This document shows positions 54,533-64,000 of a DNA stretch of 64,000 bases, in pieces. The stretch is from the NCBI GenBank assembly GCA_037576195.1, contig JAQZDE010000068.1:62001-126000 (forward strand), read 5' to 3'. The stretch comes from Phytoseiulus persimilis. Taxonomy: Eukaryota > Arthropoda > Arachnida > Mesostigmata > Phytoseiidae. Numbering within the stretch: position 1 is the stretch's first letter; the number at the start of each line of letters is the position of its first letter. The translations under genes and the position numbers were made by a program. A model generated the notes under the pieces. That model worked only from the letters and a program-made list of their open reading frames with translations. It had not been told where the DNA came from and searched no databases.

Positions 54533-57500
54533 CACGAAAGTTGTTCGCCACCTCAGATGTGCAAGAACTTCTCTCGAGTATTCTTTCACGAAGAACACCC
54601 CCACGTGATTAGAAGCAACAGGACACAAGATGAAAACAGATCAAAATCGAAATCGGCACAAACAATCACAATGCGCTCCGAAAAAGGCGCCAATGTCCGG
54701 ACTGCGATCCCTCTCGGATGCCGCGCTCCCTCTCTCTTTCCTCTCGCCCCCGGCGTCGCCCTCTGTCACACTCTCCTGGACCAGCAACCCAATGCTGAAC
54801 TGTACCCAGATGATCCCTCATTCAGGGCCGAAGTTAAGACGATACGGCGGAATGAGACCATACGGCATTTCAATCCAGATCGGAATCTCGAGCTTATTAC
54901 AGTGAAGCCGTAAATGAACGTAATTCCCCCCTCTCGCACTGAAACCAAAACGGAATGGCGACTATATGATCCGGCGGATTAGACGAGAAATCCTATCGGT
55001 CTACTTCGACTCTCGTTCTACATATCTTGTTCACATGTTGGAAGGAAATGTTGTGAAATCGCTCCGATGGAACCTGAAGCAACTGATGGTGATTCGAACA
55101 TAACTGGTCTGCTTTTTGTATCTCGGAACTTTCGCTCGAACCACCCGCTGGCCATTGTCCAGTCCCCACGTGAATCGAAGTCTTAAATTTCTTCATACGC
55201 TCCGGAATGTCGGGTGTGATAGATATTCCCTGTTAGCGGAACTCCTCGTTGATAGGTCAGAAGAATCCGACGGAAGCTGGCTGACTAGTATTGCGTACGA
55301 ACTTGGGCTGGGAGCCATCTTCTCTAGTGAGGGTTTCACCCGCGCGAACAGAACCAACACCAGCGAGGAGGTATTCACTTTTAGGTCGGGAACCACATCC
55401 TATGGAATCGCCGTCGCCGTCTGAAGCTCGAATCGACCGGAATATTGGCATGTGAGATTGGCATCTGGGATATCTGGAAATGTTCATTCTGAGGGTAACA
55501 GTCCGCTACGTGACCCGACGCTCAATGTAGGAAAATCATGGAACGCCCCATGTTTTCCCATGTGTGAGGAACATCGGCCAGGTTGGGTAGCGAGACCTGG
55601 GAAGGTGATGCAAATTCAACCAGTCGATGGCCCATGTACTCCATTGCAAGATTATGTGCGCACCCCTCTTTTTCGATGTAACTTCTGAACGAAGCATCCG
55701 ATTGAGCTGGAAATCGCACCGAATACCACTCCTTGGGAATCGGCCCAATGTCGAAGTGAGTAAAGCACCAAAGAAACAGCGAATGGCACTGCTCCCATTC
55801 TCTACAGTTCTTGGCGCTCCCTTGCTTTCCAACGAAACTTTTGAGCCGTACCCCGAATGATGATTCTACTGTCAGAGTCCCGTCTTTGGTGACGGCAAGC
55901 TGTTCATGGGTCGAAGTCTCGAATGCTCGCATTTGAGTTGATTCCTAGCTGAGATGTCGATACCCGAGAATCCAGCGGATTCAATGCTGGCTGGGCTCTA
56001 CCGAGTCATGAATCGTACCTTAGAGGAGCTCCGCATGTGGATTGCAGCTTCCATTCTGGTGGAGCAGTGTGAAACATATCTGAAAGATATTCTATGAGCT
56101 TCCGGTCGATTTTCTGATCGAGAAATCCCGGTGGTGCTCGACACCAAATGAGCGCAGTGGACGCGAAAGGGCGAGTTCTTGTTCTTGCAGTTTTTCCGTC
56201 ATCAGAGATGGAAACGGGAATTCCGGAATCATCATCCTGAGTATGAAATCCGAGTCGGGCGCAAAGGGCCTGCCAGGATTAGGGCCCCGCCAAAAACGAT
56301 TTCGGAAAACTTGAAATGCTCAGATCTCGAGAACCAGTGGAACTACAGCTCTGATGAAAAAAACATTGTGAAGCTCTTCTCAATGCCTATCGGGTCGCGG
56401 GAACCTCTTCGCCAGTTGAGGAAAATGGAAAAATCGGTGGTTCATTCGGCAGGAGGAGGCCTAATGCCTTCTCGGATGTCGCTAAAAGTACCCATCTTCG
56501 TAGTCTACTCGCGGGCTTGTTTGCGGGCCGAAAAACTAACAGCTGAACACAAGCGTTGAAACGGTTTTTCTCCAGATCCCGGAATCCGATAGGCCTCGAA
56601 AAGAGCCTCACAATGGTTTTCCATCGGGGCTGTAGCTCCACCTGTTCTGTTCGAGATATGAGCATTTCAAGTTTTCCAAAATCCATTTTTTTTGGTGGGC
56701 CGATGCCCCCCATGTTAGCCCGGAAGGCTCTTTTCTCATAGATAACTCATTCGTTTCATCGAGGCGAGACATCGAAAACAGGGTTGCGCTGATGATTTTG
56801 CATTCCGTGCATTCCCCCCGGCTCGCATCTTCGATATGTAAGCTCCGTCCGAATCGTTCGGTTTGGCAACACACTGGAGGTCTCACCGAAGTAATTACCG
56901 GTTGATGTTCAATCATGGTTGGTGAAGGCGTCAACTAGCAATACTGATATAAGACTCTCGTGCGACAACCGAAAGCCCTCAACCGGACCTTCACGTCTCG
57001 AGACGTGTCTTGCTGACCACCTTACGGCAGTGCTGTGTACTCCCTGGAGGAAGAAATTCTCGACGACTACCTCTGTACTCAAAAGCGAACGTGCAGTTGA
57101 TTGTGCACTGCAACCTAGTACCCACCATAATCTCGCTTCTTGGGGTACAATCGGATCAATTAGAAGACCCATGACTTTCGCGCCTCGCTGAGAAGAACCG
57201 ACAAAAATTCCCCTCCCAATTAACGAAATTTCCTGACGTCGAGTCGTTTTGAGTGAGAGTTCATTGGAGTTGCGAGTCCAACGAAAATTGTCCATTTTCT
57301 CGTCTTTCCTGTCAGCTCTTATGCTTTGAGAAATACGCGGATCGGGTTTGAACCGCTAGAAATTTGACAGAGGTCTCTCTCCGGAATATTTCATTGGGAA
57401 ATGAGGAAAAACCTACTCAGACCGGAGCCGACACACACAACAGTGGCCAATAAACATCCCCAACTCACCAGTGAATAACAGACCCTAATCGGGAAACGAA

Positions 57501-57540
57501 GGGTGAACCCACAGGAGCACAAATACACGAGTTTTCTGGA
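54533..57540. other. Region without a recognised gene, containing a long inverted repeat
   Basis: No conserved protein recognised. A minus-strand ATG frame at 55522-55932 (136 codons) looks protein-like, but frames of this length occur by chance. The inverted repeat is listed separately. Confidence 0.45.
56272..56712. repeat. Fold-back inverted repeat, arms about 135 bp
   Basis: The left arm (about 56272-56405) and the reverse complement of the right arm (about 56572-56712) share long matching blocks: GGAAAACTTGAAATGCTC, ATCTCGA, CATTGTGA and GCCTATCGG. They appear in the same order with scattered mismatches, around a spacer of about 165 bp. By eye roughly four of five bases agree. No transposase is inside, and no target-site duplication is obvious. 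A fold-back or MITE-type element, or an inverted duplication, would explain it. Transcribed, it would form a long hairpin. Confidence 0.75.
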
Positions 57541-57546
57541 TTTATT
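57541..57546 (-). terminator. Poly(A) signal of the four-cysteine secreted protein gene
   Basis: AATAAA on the minus strand, only four nt beyond the TGA at 57551-57553. This predicts a very short 3' UTR. Confidence 0.5.
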
Positions 57547-57550
57547 TCAT

Positions 57551-57991
57551 TCAAGGGCATTTTATGGTACAACTGTTCCTTCCAATAACTTCAACAGAAC
57601 AGTTCTCCCGCTCCATGTCCTTAGACAGTAGACACCAGTCCGTGCTCATCCGCAGAGTTACCCCGGGTGTACGGGGATCTTTCTCCTGGGAAGAAAACAG
57701 TGTGAAATATTTTCCACCTCAAGCTTGATCGCATCGGCGTACTGGGGAAAGTGTACTCACATCCCTGAAAACGGTGACAACATCTACTTCGGGCTGACTT
57801 CGAAGCAGCATTTCCGCCGCTATGTTTGCCGTCTGGACAATTTCCAGGAGTTTTTCATCGCCCATTTGTCGCAGGACATGCTGTGAGCTAGAATGCGAAA
57901 GCTTCCCGTGGTGGGGTCGAGCGCTACTCGTCGTTCCGTGGCCTAACAGCAGTAAAATCACACAAACTGTTCGGAAAGCGATTGGTCTCAT
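57551..57991 (-). CDS. Small secreted protein with four C-terminal cysteines (121 aa, two exons)
   Basis: Family not recognised. Exon 1 (57991-57761, donor GAT|GTGAGT) and exon 2 (57685-57551, acceptor TTCCCAG) join in phase 0. A signal peptide (MRPIAFRT, then a Val/Ile/Leu core, cleavage near SSARP) is followed by a His/Ser-rich stretch. A helical middle (DEKLLEIVQTANIAAEMLL) comes next. Exon 2 encodes a compact C-terminal region with four cysteines spaced 10, 9 and 3 residues apart, ending KCP. The even number of cysteines after a signal peptide suggests two disulphides and a secreted ligand, hormone-like, or defence peptide. No dibasic cleavage site flanks the cysteine region, which argues against a classical neuropeptide. 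The function cannot be assigned. Confidence 0.72.
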
Positions 57992-59073
57992 GGCGTTCCC
58001 GGGAACACTGTTCGAAGTCCTTTGACGGTTTAAAAATGAAGCTGAGTTCTCTTGTCGTCAACTTTTATCATCGAAAGACCGCCTGAGGTTTTGATTCCGT
58101 TCCCACCGCAAGTGGTGAGACGCGGAAACCGCTAACACGATTGTTTTCAACTCCGCACGGTTACGGAGGAAGTCGTGTCGAGTTGGATTCGAGCGCGTCG
58201 GCATTTGTATTAGCCAATGGTCGCTCTCTACTATCCCAACCGTATCGTCTGGCGGAGCTTTCCGGTCGGGATCTGGTGGTGGCCGAACAAACTCTCGGTC
58301 CCGTGACATGACATATTTCGCAAAGGTAAACTGTTCGACCTGTTTCCTGCGGAAGAGGCCTAACCAGGTAATGTGCTGGTTCACCTCTACGAAGCCTCGG
58401 GGGAACGGTGCCCGCCTCCACTCTGATGTAGACCGGCCCCGACTGGGAATCAGTGAAAGATTGTCTGAATGCCCCGAAGATTTCCTCATAACTTCTTGGA
58501 TTGGAAGTGTGAATGCCCAGAAGTCCCCGAACATCGTTGACTCCGATCAGCTATGAATCCATGGGACCAAATTGTTGTATTGAGTGTGACATCGGAGTCC
58601 AACAGATCCCCCTTTTCAGACGCTACCTTGGTCGACATCCCGGAAAATTCCAGGAACAATGGAGACCCGAGTTCTGAGAGCCGATGCACGACTTGCTCGA
58701 GCAGTCACGATCTACGAATTCCAAAGGACCCAGGTGACTCTGTTTTGCCGCCAAATTTCGAACGGAACACTCTAGCGAGGGAAATCAGCTGTGTCTGACT
58801 GCTCGATGCCGGTGAGAGATTTTAACCGCTCATTTGAAGCTCTATCAGGATAGTTTTCTCTTCGAGGTGCTACGACTCCGAGGTAATGCTGAAGAACCCT
58901 ACATCCAGATCCATAGTGGCGGGTCGTTCCTGATAAACATCGAACTATGTGCCGAACGAGTTCAGGCTCTCGGCGAATCGAGACCAGGATTCGATTTGAG
59001 TTGCCATGTGTCTGCAATCGAATTGACGTTGTTAGAAGCTTCGAATGAGCGCTGACTGTTTCGAATTCCAGCG
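57992..59073. other. Intergenic region, probable SPS2 upstream sequence
   Basis: Nothing recognised. A minus-strand frame of 158 codons (58058-58534) lacks any family likeness and is not longer than chance allows. A splice acceptor (TTCCAG) two nt before the SPS2 ATG implies a non-coding first exon of SPS2 somewhere in this stretch, or upstream coding sequence that I cannot see. Confidence 0.4.
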
Positions 59074-60898
59074 ATGGAATATCGAGTTCGAGTTCCGGAG
59101 AGGCCGGATCGGGTCCTGCGAGACTTCAATCCTGAATCCATAGGTCTACCGGCCGACTTCAGAATCACCAAGTTTGCTGAGATGAAGGGATGAGGCTGTA
59201 AGGTAGTGTGCTCGTTCGGAAAGTTGCTGGCTCCAAATCACGATGAGGGCCTGCTGCGCTCAACCCCCATGCATGAACATTTTCCCGGCGGGACCGCGTA
59301 GACTCAGAAGTGATTGGTCTTCCTCAGGTACCCCAGAAAGAGTTGGAGAGTTTCCTGGCCGTCATTAAGACAGAACCAGTTGTTTCGAATACGGACTCTT
59401 CTGGGGATACTGTTGGTGAGTAGGATAACATCCACCGAGCTTTTCATTCCCCTCATACTATTATGAGAGTGACATAGATGATTTTCCTCGTCTAAAAACG
59501 CCTTCTTCGTACCGCAGATATAGGTATGGACTGTAGTGTGGTCCCATTGGGTGATTCTGGATTTTCTCTTGTTCAAACGATTGACTATTTTTATCCCTCT
59601 GTCGAAGATCCGTATGTGAATGTGAGTAAATTAGGGAACGGAGCTCTGAGCGTGGTGCTAGTTTGCAATTTCTATCATCGCTAACGTGAGGGAGCGAATA
59701 TTCACGGAAACCAATTAGATTGAGCTTCGTTTGCAGGGACAGATCGCATGCGCGAATGTTTTGTCTGACTTGTTCTCGATGGGAATCACGAAGTGCGACA
59801 ACATGCTCATGGTTCTCGCGGTTCCAAAAGGCATGACAGCCGAAGAAAGACAGAAGGTGCGTCCAGAGCCGAGCATATTAGTGAACTATACCAGCTCCGA
59901 GGATGGATGAGTTCCCTGCGGCTAATGATTCCAATTCAAGGTGATCCCGCTCCTGATGAGAGGCTTGAACGACCACGCTGTCGCGAGCGGCACGCGTTTC
60001 CGTGGGGGACAAACGATCGTCAACCCTTGGCCGATCATCGGCGGAGTTGCTTCAGCATGTGTGAAGAGAGACCAGATCGTTATGTGGGTGTCGATTTCGT
60101 TCGCACTTTGTTTGCAGTTTGCGAATAGTTCTCGTAGTTGCGATGATGCAGTAATGTTCGACCAGAGCCAATTCGAGCTCACAACTCTGTCCTGATCTGC
60201 AGGCCTGACAAGGGAGAGGTGGGCGACGTGTTGCTCCTGACAAAGCCTCTTGGAACACAAGTGGCCGTCAACGTCCATCAATGGCTGGAAAATCCGGAAA
60301 AGCTGGCTCTGCTAGACGGTTTCTCTGTTGAGAGAATCAAGAAAGTGTACTTCCGAGCCATGGACAGCATGACCCGTCTGAACAAAATTGGTGATTTTTC
60401 GAGTCGTTCAAGCCTGCCCATCCCGACTCCTATCTTCGATGACCGATTACAAGCCCGTCGTTCGCAATGATTACTCATGGCTCTCTTGTGAATTCTCCAG
60501 CTGCATCGCTCATGCTCAAGTACGACTGCCACGGCTGTACAGACGTCACCGGTTTCGGAATACTTGGTCACGCGGAGAATCTTGCCAAGGTTCAGAACAA
60601 ATCAGTTGATCTCAAGATCCAGCGGCTTCCCATCATCCGCGACGTTTCTGCCATGGTCAGGAAAAGTGGCAAATTCCTCAAACTCTTCGAAGGTACATCT
60701 GCAGAAACTTCGGGAGGACTGATGATGATGCTGAGAAAGGAAAACGCTGATGCGCTTCGCGACGAACTCATGTCAGTGGAAGGTATGTCATCCTGGATCA
60801 TCGGAGAAGTTATAGCAGGAAACCGGACTGCTTACTTGGAGAGAGATTTGGAAATCATCGAAGTACCCGAGATCGAAGAAGAAGGGTACCTGTGGTAG
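59074..60898 (+). CDS. SPS2: Selenophosphate synthetase 2 (SPS2/SelD), a selenoprotein with in-frame TGA (389 aa, seven exons)
   Basis: Makes monoselenophosphate from selenide and ATP, the selenium donor for Sec-tRNA synthesis. Exons 59074-59202, 59328-59415, 59518-59621, 59737-59856, 59941-60083, 60203-60390, 60501-60898 agree in phase. The active-site motif reads KG-U-GCK: codon 40 is TGA (59191-59193) where SPS2 carries selenocysteine and bacterial SelD often Cys. The downstream Lys (residue 43) is the conserved catalytic one. Further family blocks are [69 protein letters not shown] and ETSGGL. The length fits animal SPS2 without the long N-terminal extension of vertebrates. The TGA is not a defect: everything after it is conserved, and a SECIS-like element follows the stop codon. 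Confidence 0.96.
59191..59193 (+). other. SPS2: Selenocysteine codon (TGA) of SPS2
   Basis: In-frame TGA at codon 40, between KG and GCK, 10 nt before the end of exon 1. It is at the exact place of the catalytic Sec/Cys of SelD proteins. Confidence 0.93.
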
Positions 60899-60952
60899 CG
60901 TTATTTTTCTACTAGAGTTCTACTGTTATCACTTTCATCGCTTCTTGCCGGA

Positions 60953-60997
60953 GTCGGAATGAATATTCGAGGGCAATTTATCGTATGTGATGTCGAC
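60953..60997 (+). promoter_or_regulatory. Candidate SECIS element in the SPS2 3' UTR
   Basis: Starting 55 nt after the stop: a four-base helix (GTCG 60953-60956 with CGAC 60994-60997), then the quartet ATGA (60959-60962) opposite TGAT (60988-60991). Between them is an eight-pair stem (ATATTCGA with TCGTATGT, one mismatch and one G-U) and an apical loop that starts GGGCAA. The AA (60975-60976) lies 12 nt after ATGA, the spacing expected for eukaryotic SECIS. The lower helix is short, so folding should be checked by computation. Confidence 0.7.
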
Positions 60998-61268
60998 AAG
61001 GAGTGAATGTGCATAGACTTTGTTGTTGTGGATCCAGAATCACCTTGGATACGGAAATGACCCGTCCGGGAGAAAGCGAAAGCATCCCAGTCGGTGATGA
61101 TCAAGTATCCTGAGATATAAACCCAAAGTACCACTGAAAACGTTGCATCGCATTCATTATCGAACGTCTCTGCGACACCTCGGTTTCGCCGGTGTGGATC
61201 TCGCACAAGAGCTGCGACATGTCTTCGACAGCGGCGGAGGATTATGGGAGGGTTTAACATCGGAGCTG

Positions 61269-61274
61269 TTTATT
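61269..61274 (-). terminator. Poly(A) signal of the acid phosphatase gene
   Basis: AATAAA on the minus strand, 22 nt past the stop at 61297. It implies a short 3' UTR and little or no overlap with the convergent SPS2 transcript. Confidence 0.6.
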
Positions 61275-61296
61275 ATGCACTGCCCTGGGTGATGCG

Positions 61297-63384
61297 TCAA
61301 AGCAGTGCCTTCCGATCGACAGGAGGACACGAGCTCCGGTCCACGTCAGGATAGAGGCCGTTCATGATGTCAACGAATTTTGAGAGCGGACACTCGGGGA
61401 ATGGGCACTCTTTCATCTTGATTTCGATTGCGTCAGGGTACCTCCCGGAAACGGTGAAACCCTGATGGTACAAAGTGCGTACGAAGAATTGTCCTGCGAA
61501 ATCGTTGCAAGTTAGCCTCTGTATCGCGTGTCACTCTTCTCATCCCATATGAATGTTCGATTGGTCATGATCCGAATTTCTCTCGTATCTTACCATCGGA
61601 TTTCCTCTTGTAGTTCTGGAAATGGAGAGCTCCCAAGAACGACGGGTAGAGTTTCACGTAATCGAACCCCAAAGCGCTGAGAATTGCCTAATAGCACGGG
61701 AACAAAAATGAAACATGATTTTGATTTTCACGCTCTCGATCCTCGAATCATGGCTAGCTTTCACCTGAATTGTTGTGTCGTGATAGGACATGATCGATAG
61801 CTGCTGTTTGAAGGTGCCATCAGCTGCTCCTTGAGCTCGCTCCGCGATCTGTGGATGAAAACCTCCGTTCTGTTAGAGTCTGAGGACCGGATTGTGGGGT
61901 CGTCTCGGGACGTATCTCCTTAGGGACAGCTACGCGGGAGCAGTTACCGTCTTCCCCATGTACTGTCCGTAGTAAGGAACGGCATCTTTCCAATAATCGA
62001 AACTGAGTCTGGAAAAAAGTTCAGAAACTGAACGTCACTCATCACGGAAACCAATGCCCTGAAAAACGACCGCTGAGTAAAGAGGATCGAGATACTGCTC
62101 CCGCGGAGGTCTAAGGGGGACCAACCTGCGCATTGCCCAGTCCATTGACGTCCACTTCTTCTCGGCCCACTTTGGCATCTCGAGGTCGTTGAGTTTTTGA
62201 GCGTAGAGAGCATCGATGATTGGCTCGTAGAACTTGGAGTCATTCGTTGAATACCCGGAAACCTCCTCGAGCCACTTCATGAAATCTAGAGGACGGCAGC
62301 TGCGCTTTGTTATCGAGAACGATCGCGAGGGAAGTCTAGCAATCCATTCAGCCAACCAACCTCCGAAAGTTTCAAAGCCGTCCACTCGCAATTCCTGATG
62401 GGTTTCGCTGAACATGTATCTAAGAGAACAATTCACGAAAACGTTATGCTTCTTGCCGAGTTCATAGGCGCGTATCTGTCCTCCCCCCCCCTTCGACGGG
62501 CTCACTTGAAGTCTCCAGGAACCCCTGCTGTGCAAGATTCGATGAGGACATCGTTTCCGTCGGGAACCATTACGATGGGTATGGGTTGGACTGGGAAGCC
62601 GAACATCCAGAAGCCTTTGGGTGGATACATGGTACCTGCTCATGACACGTTTCCGCTGAAGCCTTAGCAGTCCATGGATGACGCAAGCAGACGAACTATG
62701 GAGGAGAACTCACTCAACAGGAGATACTCAGTCTCGAAGCATCGGGCATAGGTTGAACTTCGAGCCCAGACGTCATGAGGAGAATCACTGAGGAAGTTCC
62801 TGTAGAACTCCCTGAAAACTTCCCCGGTTCGGAGTGATTCTTGTTTGCCTCGCTTCGTCAGATAACCGATGCCTGGAGGGTTCATGAACGATTTGGAAGA
62901 TGTTCAACGATAATCGGAGAGATCCTCCTGCACTGCGCCTGGATGCCAGCGACCGATTGTCAAACAATGCTGGAACTGGTTATCCCAAACATAAAGTCTG
63001 ATACCCATTGGATAATCATCAGCTTTGCTCCAATTCGATAGGTGCACAGGAGCGCGGAGTCCATGACGATGCACGATTGTGACGTGCTCAAGTGTGAACC
63101 CTTCCGGATCTTGGTTGACCTGCGTGATAGATACGGTCCTGAGATAGAGTGGTTTTCGAGACAGAGAATGTAGCATGTCCCGCGGAGTCCGTTCTCCTGT
63201 ATGTTCACCTGTCCGTGCGCTTTGGAAGCCGGTCCGAGACTACCGATGGCCGCGAGGACACAGAACACGAAACCTGCAAGTTGCGATCAATCTGGTGATG
63301 AAGTGAGCTTATTTATCCCGTCGCGGCTTCACAAACCAACAGGATGCCGGAGAGTTTTTTTTTGTCCGAGGAAGTTGGCAGCAT
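61297..63384 (-). CDS. Secreted/lysosomal histidine acid phosphatase (404 aa, eleven exons)
   Basis: Histidine-phosphatase-superfamily enzyme that hydrolyses phosphate monoesters at acid pH, in lysosome or secretion. Exons from the start: 63384-63333, 63273-63209, 63119-63005, 62872-62714, 62635-62523, 62475-62361, 62285-62126, 62008-61948, 61848-61765, 61687-61594, 61493-61297. They sum to 405 codons. A signal peptide runs MLPTSSDKKK, then GILLVCFVFCVLAAIG. The catalytic RHGLRAP carries the nucleophile His58; GIGYLTKRG follows. An Arg-containing WARSSTYARC block matches the family VRS motif. The proton-donor HD is in SYHDTTI (H303-D304). Four or more C-terminal cysteines are as in the family. 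There is no C-terminal membrane helix, unlike LAP. Weak points: the intron 62522-62476 has only 47 nt and a poor donor (GGG|GTTCCT) and contains a C9 run, and the first exon is chosen by signal-peptide fit. Confidence 0.92.
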
Positions 63385-64000
63385 CGACGTTTTGCACGAT
63401 AAATAGAACCCCGTCCAGGATTCTGGTAGCTCCTTTCGATGGACGGACCGGAGACCTCTTCCACCCGACGGAGACCCGAGCCGGAGCTGTTCGTTTCGCA
63501 CGGCGCTCGATACTTGACTTGCGTATTCCTAATGAGCATCTCGCGCCCGTCGTTGCCATCGTAAACTCTCGCACAAACCGCTCCCAAGCTAATGGTTCCC
63601 AAGCACGAACCTGTTGTGACGATCGTTGTCGCCGGGATGATCCACAAGAGAAGACGCTTCCTGTTTGCGTGAGCCATGACCTCGGTACCTTATCCTCTGC
63701 CAGACAGGGCAGGACGAAGGCTTCCTGTCGTTGAGGAGAGAAAACATCAAGCAGATGGACAGTGGACAGAAACAAAGAACCGTCGGCACCACCCCTTGTT
63801 TGACTTCGACTTTTGCCACGCGTGTGACATAAGTCCGAGCTTCGAACGATTTCTGCACTCTGACTACCTCGAGTAAGATCCGTGAGCTCGGCTCAGAGTG
63901 TCGGCACGGCGTGTAGGCCGAGGAGAGTTTTTTCGTGGATGACTGCCAGAACCGAACTGAAGAAAATGTTGAACGCCGGGAAGACGTGTAAGCATCGGCA
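63385..64000. other. Upstream region of the acid phosphatase gene; possible alternative first exon
   Basis: No separate gene recognised. A minus-strand ATG at 63677 opens MAHANRKR and a hydrophobic stretch, and a CAG|GTTCGT donor about 66 nt on would join in phase to acid phosphatase exon 2. It could be an alternative signal-peptide exon. I prefer the exon at 63384 because it gives a single clean signal peptide. The last 100 bp show nothing recognisable. Confidence 0.35.

Noticed and set aside
55522..55932. 136-codon minus-strand ORF with protein-like composition
   Set aside because: Several ORFs of this length are expected by chance, and there are no partner exons or poly(A) signal.
58058..58534. 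158-codon minus-strand ORF next to SPS2
   Set aside because: No recognisable domain, and the length is within chance expectation.
59191..59193. TGA in SPS2 as a nonsense mutation or pseudogene
   Set aside because: It lies exactly at the Sec position, the rest of the protein is conserved, and a SECIS candidate follows.
63309..63677. Separate 122-aa membrane protein gene upstream of the acid phosphatase
   Set aside because: It overlaps the preferred first exon on the same strand and lacks its own poly(A) signal; kept only as a possible alternative first exon.

Overview
This is a eukaryotic nuclear window, from an arthropod and most likely an acariform or parasitiform mite. Every recognisable gene is split by GT..AG introns, many only 60-150 bp long. 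Base composition is near 50% GC. The proteins are animal-specific (RIM active-zone scaffold, CD36/SCARB receptor) or universal eukaryotic (MCM3). A selenoprotein SelD/SPS2 with an in-frame TGA argues against most insects. A phytoseiid (predatory mite) genome would fit the compact introns and GC, but the species assignment is inference.

Layout. 1-8.4 kb: no recognisable gene apart from one long unidentified open frame on the minus strand. 8.4-11.0 kb: a six-exon gene with TATA box and poly(A) signal for a secreted Trp/Pro/Gly/Asn/His-rich protein. 11-13.9 kb: intergenic, with a cluster of short TGTCCGG-type repeats. 13.9-27.8 kb: a complete RIM gene (14 coding exons, 1859 codons) with a CRE/NRF1-type promoter, a CAN-rich 5' leader and an AT-rich 3' UTR. 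27.9-35 kb: intergenic, with a tRNA-like sequence and a dead Tc1-like transposon. 35.1-35.7 kb: a small two-exon gene for a secreted protein. 35.7-40.7 kb: unresolved, with a second tRNA-like sequence. 40.7-43.7 kb: an eight-exon CD36/SCARB-family receptor. 44.9-52.7 kb: two intact tandem MCM3 genes on the minus strand, each with seven coding exons and the same intron positions. 53.9-54.5 kb: a basic single-pass membrane protein. 54.6-57.5 kb: intergenic, with a long inverted repeat. 57.5-58.0 kb: a small secreted four-cysteine protein. 59.1-61.0 kb: SPS2 with a Sec codon and a candidate SECIS. 61.3-63.4 kb: an eleven-exon histidine acid phosphatase convergent with SPS2.

The genes do not form a pathway; this is ordinary animal gene order. 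The most notable points are the duplicated replicative-helicase subunit MCM3, the SPS2 Sec codon with a matching SECIS candidate, several secreted proteins that I could not place in any family, and two structured repeats. I found no evidence for a prokaryote-style defence or mobile system. Exon limits were worked out by hand from splice signals, reading phase and family similarity. For every multi-exon model listed, the coding exons sum to a multiple of three.
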